37,595 nucleotides of DNA. Source: Polymyxa betae. Lineage: Eukaryota; Endomyxa; Phytomyxea; Plasmodiophorida; Plasmodiophoridae. The stretch covers positions 1 through 37,595 of the forward strand of contig RBZT01000498.1 in NCBI GenBank assembly GCA_003693705.1, written 5' to 3'. Made by a program: the position numbers and the translations under genes. This document shows, one piece after another, positions 9,448 through 19,330 of this stretch. Every line of letters starts with the position of its first letter. Positions within the stretch are counted from its first letter, which is position 1. The notes below the pieces were generated by a model. The model was not told the DNA's origin, did no database searches, and saw only the letters and a program-made list of their open reading frames with translations.

Positions 9448-10541
9448 AGAGTCTACAATTCGCTCTGACCTAAAATATTCGTCGTCCATGTGATCTACAT
9501 CATCGATGTCATGTTCTACATTCAGTGGAACGTTTGGTTCCCTTTCGTGGAAAATCTCTCTATCGAATAAAGGATACATCGGTAATCCAAGGAGTCTTCG
9601 TAAGGTCGGCAAATGTACAGAAAGCGTCCTTGGGTCAGAATTTTGCCATCGGATTGGCAGCTGTCCCCATTCGGCTTCAACAGGATCCTCTCCCTGCCGC
9701 TCTCTAAGGTTGTCGAGTCTCATGGCTTGCGAGATAGCCATGTTCCCGTCCGGAACATGTTCAATTGGATCGGGATTGACTTGGCGTGCAAGCTGCCTTG
9801 ACCAGACGTTCAAAGTTGTTGCTCCGACTCGGACGTTGGCGTCCGGATCGATCGGATTCCTCTGTATATGCTCGATTATCTCTTCCCGAGCTTCGGATAT
9901 TCTCCCTGCTGTGGCCCGGCGACGCCTTGAAAAATCGTGTTAGTCGTATTCGAGCGAGACTGTTGACGTGATTCGGGAATAAAAACGTGGATTGGAATCG
10001 TGACACTGCGGAGCTAGATGCTGCCGTCTGAGAGCATTGTTCCGAACTTCCGTTATCGTCGTAACGAAATTTCCTTCATTGAGCGCGACGAATCGTGATT
10101 GGGAGCTCTCGAGCAGCGGCTTGATCTTGATCGTCAAATCGGCCAAAATATTGCCAGCGAATGCAGGCGGCAGTCTGGATCGAAGGTGCTGCAAGATAAT
10201 TGGATGAAGCACAGCAAATCCCTGACTGAAATTGAAAGGGATTGACGAGGATTCGGCAGCTGCAATTCTATTGCGTCGTTGTTTGCTGTCGTCTCCTCGC
10301 CAAACCGTCAATGTTGCGATCAGCTCCTCCCTAGCACCGACTAGGGGCAACCTGGGGGCCGCCGAGAAACTGCCGCCCGGCGACCATGCTGCGGCGAATC
10401 CACGACAATGGCAGCAAGCGGCTGGCTGTCTTCCGACATGACATTAATAAATAGATGGTTTGAGGTACTAATGGTCTTTATTTGAGGTAAATTACGATCT
10501 CGAACGTCAATACGAAACCGTTTGGCCCCTTCCAGAGGCAA
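9442..10541 (-). pseudogene. Unrecognised ~350-codon minus-strand gene remnant
   Basis: One minus-strand frame runs from 10350 to 9442 with a single in-frame TAA (9942-9940). It has protein-like composition throughout (LPPAFAGNILADLTIKIKPL; EAREEIIEHIQRNPIDPDAN; an Asp-rich end, EHDIDDVDHMDDEYF). A second frame, 10541-10341, adds an N-terminal part (GAKRFRIDVRDRNLP), needing one frame change near 10370. Just beyond the TAA the strand reads ACTAACACGATTTTTCAAG, a good branch point and 3' splice site, so the stop may lie in a short intron rather than be a mutation. I recognise no family. It overlaps the end of the IS630-like gene by a few bases. Confidence 0.45.
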
Positions 10542-10926
10542 AACTTGCTCAACCGCAGGATATAAGGGAACGCAGCCGGGATTTAGAAAAATGCGTGGCC
10601 GGATATAGATGCCACCTCCTTAGGACAGAAAATATGAAAAGCACAATGAACGTTTTATCGATTCCCGTCCTGACGACATTAATGCCCAGCGAATGGCTCA
10701 TCACCTATCCTTGTCACTTAAAGAGGGAGGTGTCGCCGGGAGCCGGCTGTGAGAAAGTTTCGGTTTTATATTTTAGTTACGATCGGCTGCGGACTTTCTG
10801 GTCCGCCCCGACTTATTACAGATCAGAGTCCTATCTCTCCTCGACCTTGTGTCTCGATTTTTATCTTTTCGTCGCGTTTATCGCTTTAAGCCCGTTGGGC
10901 ACCACAAAGGTGCCCATCAGCCGGGG
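10542..10926. other. No recognisable gene
   Basis: Plus-strand ORF 10595-10960 has no recognisable motif and an unremarkable composition. I see neither repeats nor terminal structures here. Confidence 0.3.
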
Positions 10927-11187
10927 TCAACGAATCGAAATGGGAACGTTGCCGAATTGATTCAACGTCATATGCTGCCATTGTGTATCGTCAATAATGA
11001 GATCACACTCGTCATGGGAGTAATCGGCGACTTCATCGAGCGATACGTTTTCAAACACCTCTGGAAGAGCAAACCAGTCCATATTGTCTTTATGCAAAAT
11101 CTCATAAAGGCCATGTTTAATCAAATATAGCCTACTCGATCGGAAAACCCTAGCGTGAGCATAAATCGATTTTTTGGGATAATTCAA
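10927..11187 (-). pseudogene. Short unrecognised minus-strand ORF
   Basis: An 86-residue frame with plausible protein composition and an acidic centre (HDECDLIIDDTQWQHM). It lies on the same strand as the remnant ending at 10541 and upstream of it, so it could be an earlier exon or broken-off part of that gene. No family recognised. Confidence 0.3.
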
Positions 11188-11217
11188 CCGGAACCTGTTA
11201 GCCCTGAGCGCACTCCG

Positions 11218-11242
11218 TGAGGGTATATATTATATACCCTCA
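11218..11242. repeat. 25-bp palindrome, GAGGGTATATA arms
   Basis: Perfect 12-bp arms around a single T at 11230 (TGAGGGTATATA and its inverse). It is the outermost left member of four related palindromes flanking 11.2-16.4 kb. Confidence 0.9.
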
Positions 11243-11427
11243 ACTTTGAATAGCGGTAACTCGAAAGCGGTAGGGTTTCAAAAAAATTCATTATGAGTCT
11301 TCGAAAGAACAGACAGTCACAAATATGAAAATGCAAAAATTTCATTTATCGCTTTTCTCAACTGTCCAAAAAATTACTGCTAAGTTGGCTTATTTTCGCA
11401 AATTTACACCACGGGGTTTTGTATGGA

Positions 11428-11451
11428 ACGGTATATAATACTATATACCGT
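11428..11451. repeat. 24-bp palindrome, ACGGTATATA arms
   Basis: Perfect 10-bp arms (ACGGTATATA / TATATACCGT) around ATAC. Its arm sequence is nearly identical to that of the palindrome at 16386-16408, about 5 kb away, and both continue into CGTC on one side. Confidence 0.9.
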
Positions 11452-11535
11452 CGAGCGAATCAGTCTAGCTCATTCTTTATTCGATGCATTCGCTTTGTAT
11501 ACGGTGCCTATACCACCTAAATCTTCACGGTTACG

Positions 11536-11830
11536 TTGTTGCGTTCGGCGTTCTGCCTCAACTCCTGCTCGGTTAGTTCAGTCAGCCTGCAATGCTTACG
11601 AGCGATGTTTCATACCGAAATCATCAGGTATTGGCACGTCTCTAACATGCCTATGGCCCCATACAATAGGCAGGTTCCGGAACGCAGTTTTTTGACGATC
11701 TGTTTGCAGAAAAAAGCATTTCGATTGACGAATTCGGCAGACTTCCGCAAGCACAGATCTGCATGTCAGGTGCAGCACAATGCAGTACAGAAGCAGGAAT
11801 TTCAGGTCTACTATTGCAGAAATTGACAGG
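11536..11830 (+). pseudogene. Possible short exon remnant
   Basis: A plus-strand frame (FHTEIIRYWHVSNMPMAPYN) shifts by one base in a T6 run near 11688 into another protein-like stretch (SISIDEFGRLPQAQICMSGA). This ends at TTGACAG followed by GTAAAT (11824-11834), a good 5' splice site. It could be the first coding piece of the element bounded by the palindromes. No domain recognised; low certainty. Confidence 0.25.
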
Positions 11831-12049
11831 TAAATGGCAACGCAAATGTAGAAATGTTTATTTATAAAATCTTGGCATTCAAATACATTTTCCTTATATC
11901 TACATCATCGATAGAAGGCAATCGAATAAACATTTTAAAGCATGAGTAAAACTGGTAGATCGTCCAATTAGTTAAATAGCCAGTTGCGTTTAGATGGCCG
12001 GTTTTGGATTTCCAAACATCGTTAATAAACAAAGAATCAAAAACTGTGC

Positions 12050-14115
12050 CCTTCATCGACAGCATCATCAACTACAGCATGTTCATCATCAACACCATTA
12101 CCTCATCATCAACCTCTTGATCATCAACAAAAACAATATCATCTCATCGTTCTCAACAACAGCATGTCACCAACATCATCGACAGCAACATCATTACGTC
12201 ACCGTCATCAACAACAGCATCATCTTCATCACTCCTAATCATAGAAAAAATATAAACGAAACAGAAAAAGTGTGATAAATGCTTTTAACAGCCATCATCA
12301 CAGTCGTCATCATCACCATCCTCATTACCATCGTTTTCGCCCTCATCATCACCATCATTAATCATCGTGACACCATCTCTATAACTCTCAAGACTGAAAG
12401 AATCTGTAAAATACTTGAAAAGCCATCATCACGGTCGTCACATCATCACCATCATCATTACCAACTTCATCACCATCCTCATCATCATCTCTATCACCAT
12501 CATCTCATCATTGTTTCATCATTTTCATCATTTTCAACCATAATAAGAACAAATAAACGAGACAGAAAAATTGATAAATACATTTAACAGCCATCATCAC
12601 CGTCGTCATCATCACCATCCTCAGTATCATCATTATCGCCCTTTTCATCACCGTCTTCATCACCATAACTATCATCAACAACAGCATCATCTTCTCATCG
12701 TTACGCCATCTTCATAACTCTCAATCATGTTAATCATCAACAACAGCATCATCTTCTCATCGTTACGCCATCTTCATAACTCTCAATCATGTTAAGAATT
12801 AATAAACAAGACTGAAAAAATGTGGAAAATACCTTGAACAGCCATTATCACAATCATCATCAATATCATCATCATCTTCACCATCATCATCACCATCTTC
12901 ATCACCGTCCTCATCATCTCCATCTTCATCACCATCTTCCTCATCATCTCCATCACCAACATTATCAACAACAACAAAACAATCTCATCACCACCATCAA
13001 CAAAGTAACATCATCTCATCATCATCACATCATCTTTATCACTCCTAGCCGTACTAAGAATTAATAAAAATACCAGAAATGAGATATATACCCTAGCAGC
13101 AATCAGCATCAACAACATCATCTCGTCATCATCGTTAACATCTCCTTTATCGCTCCTAACCATACTAAGAATTAATAAATGATTCCATTAGAATGTGATT
13201 TATACCCGAACAGCAATCATCATCAGCAGCAGCATCTCACTATCATCATTAACATCATCTTCATCACTCCTAACCATACGAATAAATAATAAAGATACAA
13301 AAATAATGTGACAAATTAAATACCCTAACAGCAATCATCTTCATCACCAACTCCATCACCATATCAATCTCCATCTTCCACATCATCATCACGATCTTCA
13401 TCACCATCGTTATCATCGTCACCATCGCTCTCAACACCATCATCAGCAGCAACGTCATCATCATCATCAACAAAAGCATCATATCATCACCATCATTATC
13501 AACCACACCAACATCATCTCATCATCATCATTAACATCATCTTTGTCACTCCTAACCATACTAAGCAATAATAAAGATACAAAAAAATGTGTTAAATACC
13601 CTAACAGCATTCAGCATCAACAACATCATCTCATCATCATCGTTAACATCTCCTTTATCGTTCCTAACCATATTAAGAATTAATAAAGATACCAAAAAAA
13701 TGTGATAAATACCATAACAGCAATCAGCATCAACAACATCATCTCAATATCGCCAATAGCATAATCATTATCACTCTTAACCATACTAAGAAGTAAGAAA
13801 TAATAAAAAGACTAAAAAAACGTGATAAATACCCTAACAGCAATCATCATCGTCATCATCATCATCTTCATCAATATTATCCTTTTCATCGCCATCCTTA
13901 TCACCATGTTCACAATTCTCATCCCCATTTTCTCCCTCAATTTAATCACAATCGTCACCACCAGCATCCTCATCACCACATCCCCTCATCATCGCTATCA
14001 TCAACAACACATCTCATCACTACCACTAATATCATCATCATTCATTCGTAGTCATAATAACAATCAATAAACTAAGAGACACCAAATTCTGAAAAATACC
14101 TCTAACAGCCACCAA
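12050..14115. repeat. Compound satellite: CATC/CAAC trinucleotide tracts with a ~60-bp punctuating module
   Basis: About eleven times a tract of CATCAT, CACCAT and CAACAG words is closed by a related module: TCCTAACCATACTAAG, AATTAATAAAGATAC, AAAAAAATGTGATAAATACC, TAACAGC, before the next tract. Modules lie near 12240, 12380, 12540, 12780, 13050, 13160, 13270, 13555, 13665, 13780 and 14050. Unit length varies from about 110 to 280 bp because tract length varies. His-rich plus-strand and Met-rich minus-strand ORFs here merely follow from the trinucleotides. Each module carries AATAAA. Confidence 0.9.
12671..12794. repeat. Perfect 62-bp tandem duplication inside the satellite
   Basis: 12671-12732 and 12733-12794 are identical over all 62 bases, in contrast to the diverged units around them. 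This is a recent slippage or unequal-exchange event, or an assembly artefact. Confidence 0.92.
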
Positions 14116-14146
14116 AAGCACCATCAACAGCAGCAGCATCACGTCA

Positions 14147-14720
14147 TCAGACCAGCCTCGTTGCTGTATGGAATTTCTCCCAGCAGCCTTTACTGAGGCG
14201 ATGATGCGCTGTCCAGCATAAGTTATCATCGCATGTTACACAATACGACGTTGTTCTGTCGTTGCAGAGTATACAATGTCTGCTGGAACGTGGTGCCTTC
14301 TCGTGAGGATATTCGCTTGATACAGTCAGTCGTATTGCAGCATTCTCTGGCCTGTTATAATATTCTTCCTTCCAGTATCTTGGGACCGTTCTTCCATTTG
14401 CTGCTTTCGGCGTTGATTGCGATGGTAATGGTTGAGACAGCGATTGTCTGCGGCCCACAATTTCATTGCTGTTCTTGTCTGAGAGTCTGGCCGACGGTAT
14501 CCATTCCTGCACCATTCGGACCAAGAATTCAAAAGAACGATTGATCATGGTTTAAGTGAGTTTTCCATTTCTGATAACTCTCAAACCTGTCCAGTTCGTG
14601 CTGATTCTCAAGCAAACGGTATAGATGATGTGAATCAATCAAACAAGACATAATGAACCTGATGTAGATATAGCCTCGAGGTGTCAGTGATCGAAAGTCG
14701 ACCTTGACATTTTTCATCTG
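14147..14720 (-). pseudogene. piggyBac-like transposase C-terminus with cysteine-rich domain
   Basis: On the minus strand, a helical block (KNVKVDFRSLTPRGYIYIRF, then IDSHHLYRLLENQHELDRF) resembles the post-catalytic helices of piggyBac transposases. It leads, after a frame change near 14535, into a terminal Cys/His cluster: CILCNDRTTSYCVTCDDNLC, then CWEKFHT. That C-x2-C..Y-C-x2-C-x4-C..C..H spacing is that of the piggyBac cysteine-rich domain, which binds the element ends. The catalytic Asp triad is not visible upstream; a nuclease-like region lies there instead. Frame breaks make it inactive. The assignment rests on pattern, not on an alignment. Confidence 0.5.
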
Positions 14721-14741
14721 CCGAGAGACAACATCATGCCC

Positions 14742-15901
14742 TCACCTTGTATGATTCCACAGAGATATGACATAGGCAACAATTTCATGGCAAGGCGGTA
14801 AGCTGGAATGTAATCGGCGTTGAGCCTGTATCGAATGGGCAAGAGTTTTCCATAGAAGTACCGTTGGGACATCAACCGCATGGTTAAGAACCTCTTGTGG
14901 TGCTTTCGTTAAGTTGCTTGGTTCCAACATTGGTTCTATCTTGGATGAAACAAATCTCAGGCTGTCAGCATAAATATTCAAGTCTTGAATGTCACAACGA
15001 ACTATGACATCATAAATGATCGATTGATCACTGGCAACAACGAAAAGAACGTTTGGGCATTGGGTCGTAGTAGCGTGGTGACGAATCTGCCCACGATAAC
15101 CACTTGTTTATTCCAATATTGGGTAAAGAGATGATGGATCAATCATGAAGAATTTCTGCACAGGTTCGTAGTTCTCACTGCATGCTCGGTCCAGACGTAA
15201 TGCTGCCTCACGCTCAGTATTCGCATTGGTGGCCACTTTCAGTTCAATAATGTGGACAATCTGCTCTGGTTCCTCCAGGTCACTGAGGTTAACCACGCAG
15301 ACACCATCAACAGAAATTGCCATAGCTGGAATAGCGCTATTGCTGAGTAATCCCCGACACCATTTCCCCATTGACAATGCCACATCCAGATCCATGTAAA
15401 CCCAGCCAATTGGGCAATGCCTTAACAATGTTTTCCTCATTGGCATTTCCAATTTTAAGAGAGGATTGGATCAATGGTTTCATAAACCATTTCTTCATGA
15501 AGCTTGACAAAGATTTGGTTGACGGATTTGAGCAAAGAATCGTGCGACCAAAGTGGCTTTGTTACCGGTTTTCAACTGTCCTGCGATGTCTTTCAGCTGC
15601 GGTATGGTCATCTGGTTCAACTCGAGCGAGGTATATTCACGCTGCAAAACCGTGACTGAAGCTGCTCTTTGGTCAGAAATGATCTGCAGCCGATTCAGAT
15701 GTCTGAAATGTTCCGCATCCAGAATGTCCCTGAAAGCATCAGTTGCAGTGCTCGCCAGTGTTGAAGTAATAAGGCAGCCACCAGCTCGCACGATATGCCA
15801 GTCGGTCCCCCCTGAGCATCGATCAGAGCTGTCACCTGATTATCAATGGTTTCCTGAATCAACGGGTTTCCAGGCAACGATGGTCTCCAGGATCCGGGCA
15901 T
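14742..15901 (-). pseudogene. YqaJ-like PD-(D/E)XK nuclease with SAP motif, decayed
   Basis: Read from 15901 downward over several frames, the minus strand shows the order expected for a YqaJ/lambda-exonuclease-type core: GGTDWHIVRAGG then ITSTLAS (the W..R.G.ITAS motif) near 15810-15760; KIGNANEENIV (the conserved Glu) near 15445; AISVDGVCVV (Asp) near 15308; IIELKVAT (Glu-x-Lys) near 15240. After that come GQIRHHATTTQCPNVLFVV and further typical C-terminal strands. A SAP-like motif (MTIPQLKDIA..KATLVARF, 15534-15611) is inserted after the first motif; SAP motifs bind DNA. The same strand continues into the piggyBac-like tail. Breaks occur at about 15800, 15500, 15430 and 15105. Confidence 0.5.
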
Positions 15902-15903
15902 TT

Positions 15904-16158
15904 TTAAAACGCAAATCCGTGTGTCAATCCTAGGATTGCTTGCGAATTAATGTTGCAACATGAAACTTTTCCGCTTCGGTATGCTATGGCGTAAGGCCAT
16001 CTATCGCCATACTTCCGCTTTGCTGTGTATAGCGACTTGCAGCCAACTTCTGGAACCATCCTGAATTGATTCAGTATCACTGAGAGCCTGTGGGTTTTAG
16101 AAGGATTACCTGCGCGTGCCAACGCTGCCACAGTGAAAACGACAAGCACACTCGCCAT
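15904..16158 (-). pseudogene. Unrecognised ORF upstream of the YqaJ-like gene
   Basis: An 84-residue frame on the same strand, ending three bases before the frame that opens the YqaJ-like part. It contains NPSKTHRLSVILNQFRMV and KYGDRWPYAIAYRSGKV, plausible protein but no known motif. It may be the N-terminus of the same gene or the product of a separate ORF of the element. Confidence 0.3.
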
Positions 16159-16331
16159 TGGACAGTGCAGAACAGACAGCTGACAGTAATGAAGCTACCT
16201 GGTGAAATTGCGCCACGGCATTTTGGCAGAGTCAAAAGCATCTACCAAAAGTCTATGAAAAACATTGTCAGGCCGTTTGATCAAATTTATTCATCAGTAT
16301 ACTTTTTAAAAGACTAAGGATTTTCATGAGG

Positions 16332-16354
16332 GACGGTATATAAGATCTACCGTC
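16332..16354. repeat. Imperfect GACGGTATATA palindrome
   Basis: Arms GACGGTA and TACCGTC pair perfectly at the outside; the inner TATA/ATCT part is mismatched. It is a decayed relative of the palindromes at 11428 and 16386. Confidence 0.75.
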
Positions 16355-16385
16355 GACAGGTTCGCAACATTTTCGAAAACTCCGA

Positions 16386-16408
16386 GACGGTATATAGTAT
16401 ATACCGTC
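16386..16408. repeat. 23-bp palindrome, GACGGTATATA arms
   Basis: Perfect 11-bp arms around a single G at 16397. It is the outermost right member of the set flanking the YqaJ/piggyBac-like gene and satellite. Copia pol starts less than 100 bp to its right. Confidence 0.9.
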
Positions 16409-16479
16409 CCAGGATCAGGGTTAGATGTCCTTAAACAACTATGCAAAAAAGAACTGGATTATTTTTAACAAAAACGATG

Positions 16480-17645
16480 CGGAGACCCTATGACCCAACG
16501 TATGCTCCTGTACTATGACCAGAAATTTTTCGCCTTATGATCGCGTAATCAATTCAAGCTGCACAACTTATAGCAGAACAACTTCATGTTGTTGCAGCAT
16601 TTCTGAATGCCAATCTGAGCGGGAACAGATATATTTATCCACCTGATGGGTACACTTCAACGACCAGGTATTTGAAACTGTTAATCGTTGTATGGCTTAA
16701 AGCAGACGCCTTTTGAATGGCATCATCTTGGGAACGAAACCTTGATACAATTAGAGTTTTCACCTCTAAAGTCTACTTCTTGCGTATATGTTAAACGCAC
16801 CGAAGGTGACCGCATCTGTATAGTCAGTGTGTATGTCGATGATTTCCCAATCACTGGCCATCCTGAATTCATATCAGAACTAAAGGATAATCTGAAACGG
16901 AAGTTCACTATCTCTGATCTCGGCGAATTGGAATATTGTGTAGGCAATGAAATCCATCGAAAGGCTCAACAAGGACTCGTCATCATCAATAAACAAGAAT
17001 ATCTTGAGGAAATACTTATAAAGTACGGCATGGACTCTTCAAACTCCATTTCAACACCTGCGAATCCCTCTACAAGATTAACAATCGATAAGTCGCCAAA
17101 AAGCAAAACTCGATTTCAAAAATCGAAATAACAAAATCTGCTCGTATTGACTATATGTCATCTGTTGGCAGTCTTTTAAATCTTCGCCTTACTCGCCCTG
17201 ATTTTTCGTTTGCATTGTCTCCGGTATCTTAATACGTTCAAAACAATGGCCTGGAGCATTTCGTTGGGCGCAAAAGAATATTCAACTACTTACAAGGCAC
17301 CAAAAATTCACGGTTTACCTTACAGTCGTAACAGCACCACTCCAACCTTAATACAGTCGCCCTTTCATCATGTGAAGCTGGAACAACTGCTGCATGCATA
17401 TATCCTCTGGTTGCGAGATGTACTTCACGAACTCGGATTTACTCTGATAGGGCCTTCTGTCGTATTCAGTCTGAACTTAATTTCCCACACTAAGATGCGA
17501 CATATAGATTTAAAGGAACACTTCATAAGTGGCCTAGTGAGCGATCGGAAAGTCGGTCCTCAATATGTATCTTCAACAGAAAACTTGGCAGATCGTTTCA
17601 CAAAACCACTAGCTAAAATCAAATTCCAGGAGTTTTGCTCGCGTT
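16480..17645 (+). pseudogene. pol: Ty1/copia pol: reverse transcriptase and RNase H, internal deletion
   Basis: RT motifs appear in order: YDPTYAPVL near 16490; QLHVVAAFLNANL near 16580; MYGLKQTPFEW at 16688; VYVDD near 16833 (catalytic Asp pair); SDLGELEYCVG; SSNSISTPAN. The connection (ARIDYMSSVGSLLNLR, then EHFVGRKRIFNYLQGTK) and RNase H end (TVALSSCEAGT; HTKMRHIDLKEHF; SSTENLADRFTKPL) follow. Between FNYLQGTK and TVALSSCEA the stretch with the first RNase H Asp (usually DADWAG) is missing, an internal deletion. Frame changes at about 16690, 17130, 17210 and 17400. Gag, protease and integrase of this copy are not seen. Confidence 0.88.
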
Positions 17646-17647
17646 AG

Positions 17648-18089
17648 AATTTGATACCACGCATTCGGTACGATATTCTCGTCGAGGGGGGGATTAGACT
17701 TAAAACGTCTCTCGTACAGTCTACTCTCCTCGATACTGCCCGTCAATAATGTCTATCAGAGTTGCCTCAGGGCAGTCCCCTTATAATGACAAATGAGCCA
17801 TCGTCGGCATTTCTGGAACAACCCCGTGGTGTTTATAATATCGACACTAAGGAGATCAGCGTTATCACTGTCATTCTTTACCTTGCGGACAGATGTCTTC
17901 CAGCATGTAAGCGACAACATCAACATCATCATGCTGAGAAAGACCAACTAGTTCTCGATAAATTTCTCGAAAAGCTCGCCGGAAATATTGTGGAATTGGG
18001 ATTATCTGCCAACGTAAAAACTCAATCCAAGACCTGCAGCAAATCCCAGCTCTAAGTGTCGAACTGGGTAAGCTTGATCTTCAATAGAA
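17648..18089 (+). other. Polypurine tract and 3' flank of copia element
   Basis: GTCGAGGGGGGGATT at 17681-17695, 40 bases after the pol stop, is a polypurine tract in the expected place; the 3' LTR should start at about 17694. No second LTR copy is available here to fix its length. ORF 17762-18055 (SVITVILYLADRCLPACKRQ, a HQHHH run, acidic/basic tail) lies within it and has no recognisable motif. Confidence 0.45.
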
Positions 18090-19330
18090 AACGCGCCGGG
18101 TGGCACGATGCTCTCTTTCTGCAGGGAGGGAGAAGTCAGAATAGTTAAATTAGTCCAACGCCAACCTGCTTATTGTTGGAAAGTCAGCCTTTCGCGATGC
18201 CCACCATTCGATTATATTTCATTTGAGATCAGCAACGGATGTGACAGCGAGCAGTTCGACTACTCCAAGCGCTGGAGCTTAATATCCATCTGATACGCTG
18301 CCAACCTTATTAGTTTGTGGTGCTCACGAACAGACGTATTCTCAAGAAAATGTTCCTGAGTCTCCGAATACGGAGGCATCAGCATAATCATCTGCAAGTA
18401 AATCGGTGATATCCGACTTGAGTAGGAGGAATTCGGTAGAGTCTAACGAAGGTGGACGACTTCGGGCATCAACAAATTGTGCAATTTTTGCTGGTGTGGA
18501 ATGTATGAAAGCGGAATAATCATCATTTTGCTCGATGATCTTCGTAGGGGCCTTGGTTATTCATTTCATATGAGTGAGATGAAAACCGTCGACAATGATC
18601 ATTGAGCAGTTCTTTTACCGCAATCGCTCAGGATATAGTGCATATCCAGCTTCAACTCCCAAAACATGTAGAGATTGTTTCGGGTGCTTCGAGAAACTGT
18701 GCTATGATCCCTGATTCCTTCCAATGACTCAGAGATCAATAATTGGTCGATCTCGACCCTAAAGTTTGCCATGTACAACAGAAATTCAATAATATTTCGC
18801 GCATCGAAGGAGTCTTTGATCATTAAATGGGCGGAGTTCCATCTCATGATAACATCGTGACTTGGAGGCTCACAGCGCATTTCCTGTTAATGTGCGAGAA
18901 AGGTGACGGTGCAGAAAGACCGGATATGGTGAACATTTGAGGTACATTAACATTCTGAGAATTAAACAACTCAACAGCAGATATAGCTCCCAGCTGTGAT
19001 ACATGAACGATGCGCCTTAAAAAAGATAATGTGAGCAATTTGAAACGAAGCATTCCACAGTAATGACTGATATGATGGTCACGACGTAAAACCGTTGACC
19101 CCGATTCGAAGAAATTTTTTTCGACAGTCATTGAGCTTCATTCACTGTGTCGACACCATTATCAGTGACAGCAGCGAGTAATTTTCCTTCCAGCCTAAAG
19201 GATTTCAGCTGTAAATATACATGCTCAGGAAGATGGTGCGTTCTCATTGACAACAAGCCGCTGAAGCAGTCGTTCAAGAAACGATATGTCTAATTGAAAG
19301 TTTGATCTGGTACTGGCCCGGCTGTAAGTA
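18090..19330 (-). pseudogene. hAT transposase remnant (copy 2)
   Basis: Minus strand, N- to C-terminal: HLPEHVYLQLKSFRLEGK and KLLAAVTDNGVD near 19190 (the TDN..N motif with a catalytic Asp); ISHYCGMLRFKLLTLSFLRR (counterpart of the C.AH..L block, Cys/His altered); DVIMRWNSAHLMIKDSFDAR near 18850 (the family's RWNSTYLM); and finally IEWWASRKADFPTISRLALD near 18160-18215, the hAT C-terminal dimerisation block. Many stops and frame changes lie between. The N-terminal BED finger is not seen. A cut-and-paste transposase remnant; ends not identified. Confidence 0.7.

Noticed and set aside
9506-9943. 145-residue Ser-rich plus-strand ORF
   Set aside because: Overlaps the more protein-like minus-strand frame; composition is that of a shadow frame.
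12050-14115. His-rich plus-strand and Met-rich minus-strand ORFs; possible CRISPR-like array
   Set aside because: The ORFs follow automatically from CATC/GATG trinucleotides in any frame. Unit lengths vary widely, 'spacers' are low-complexity, there are no cas genes, and the context is eukaryotic.
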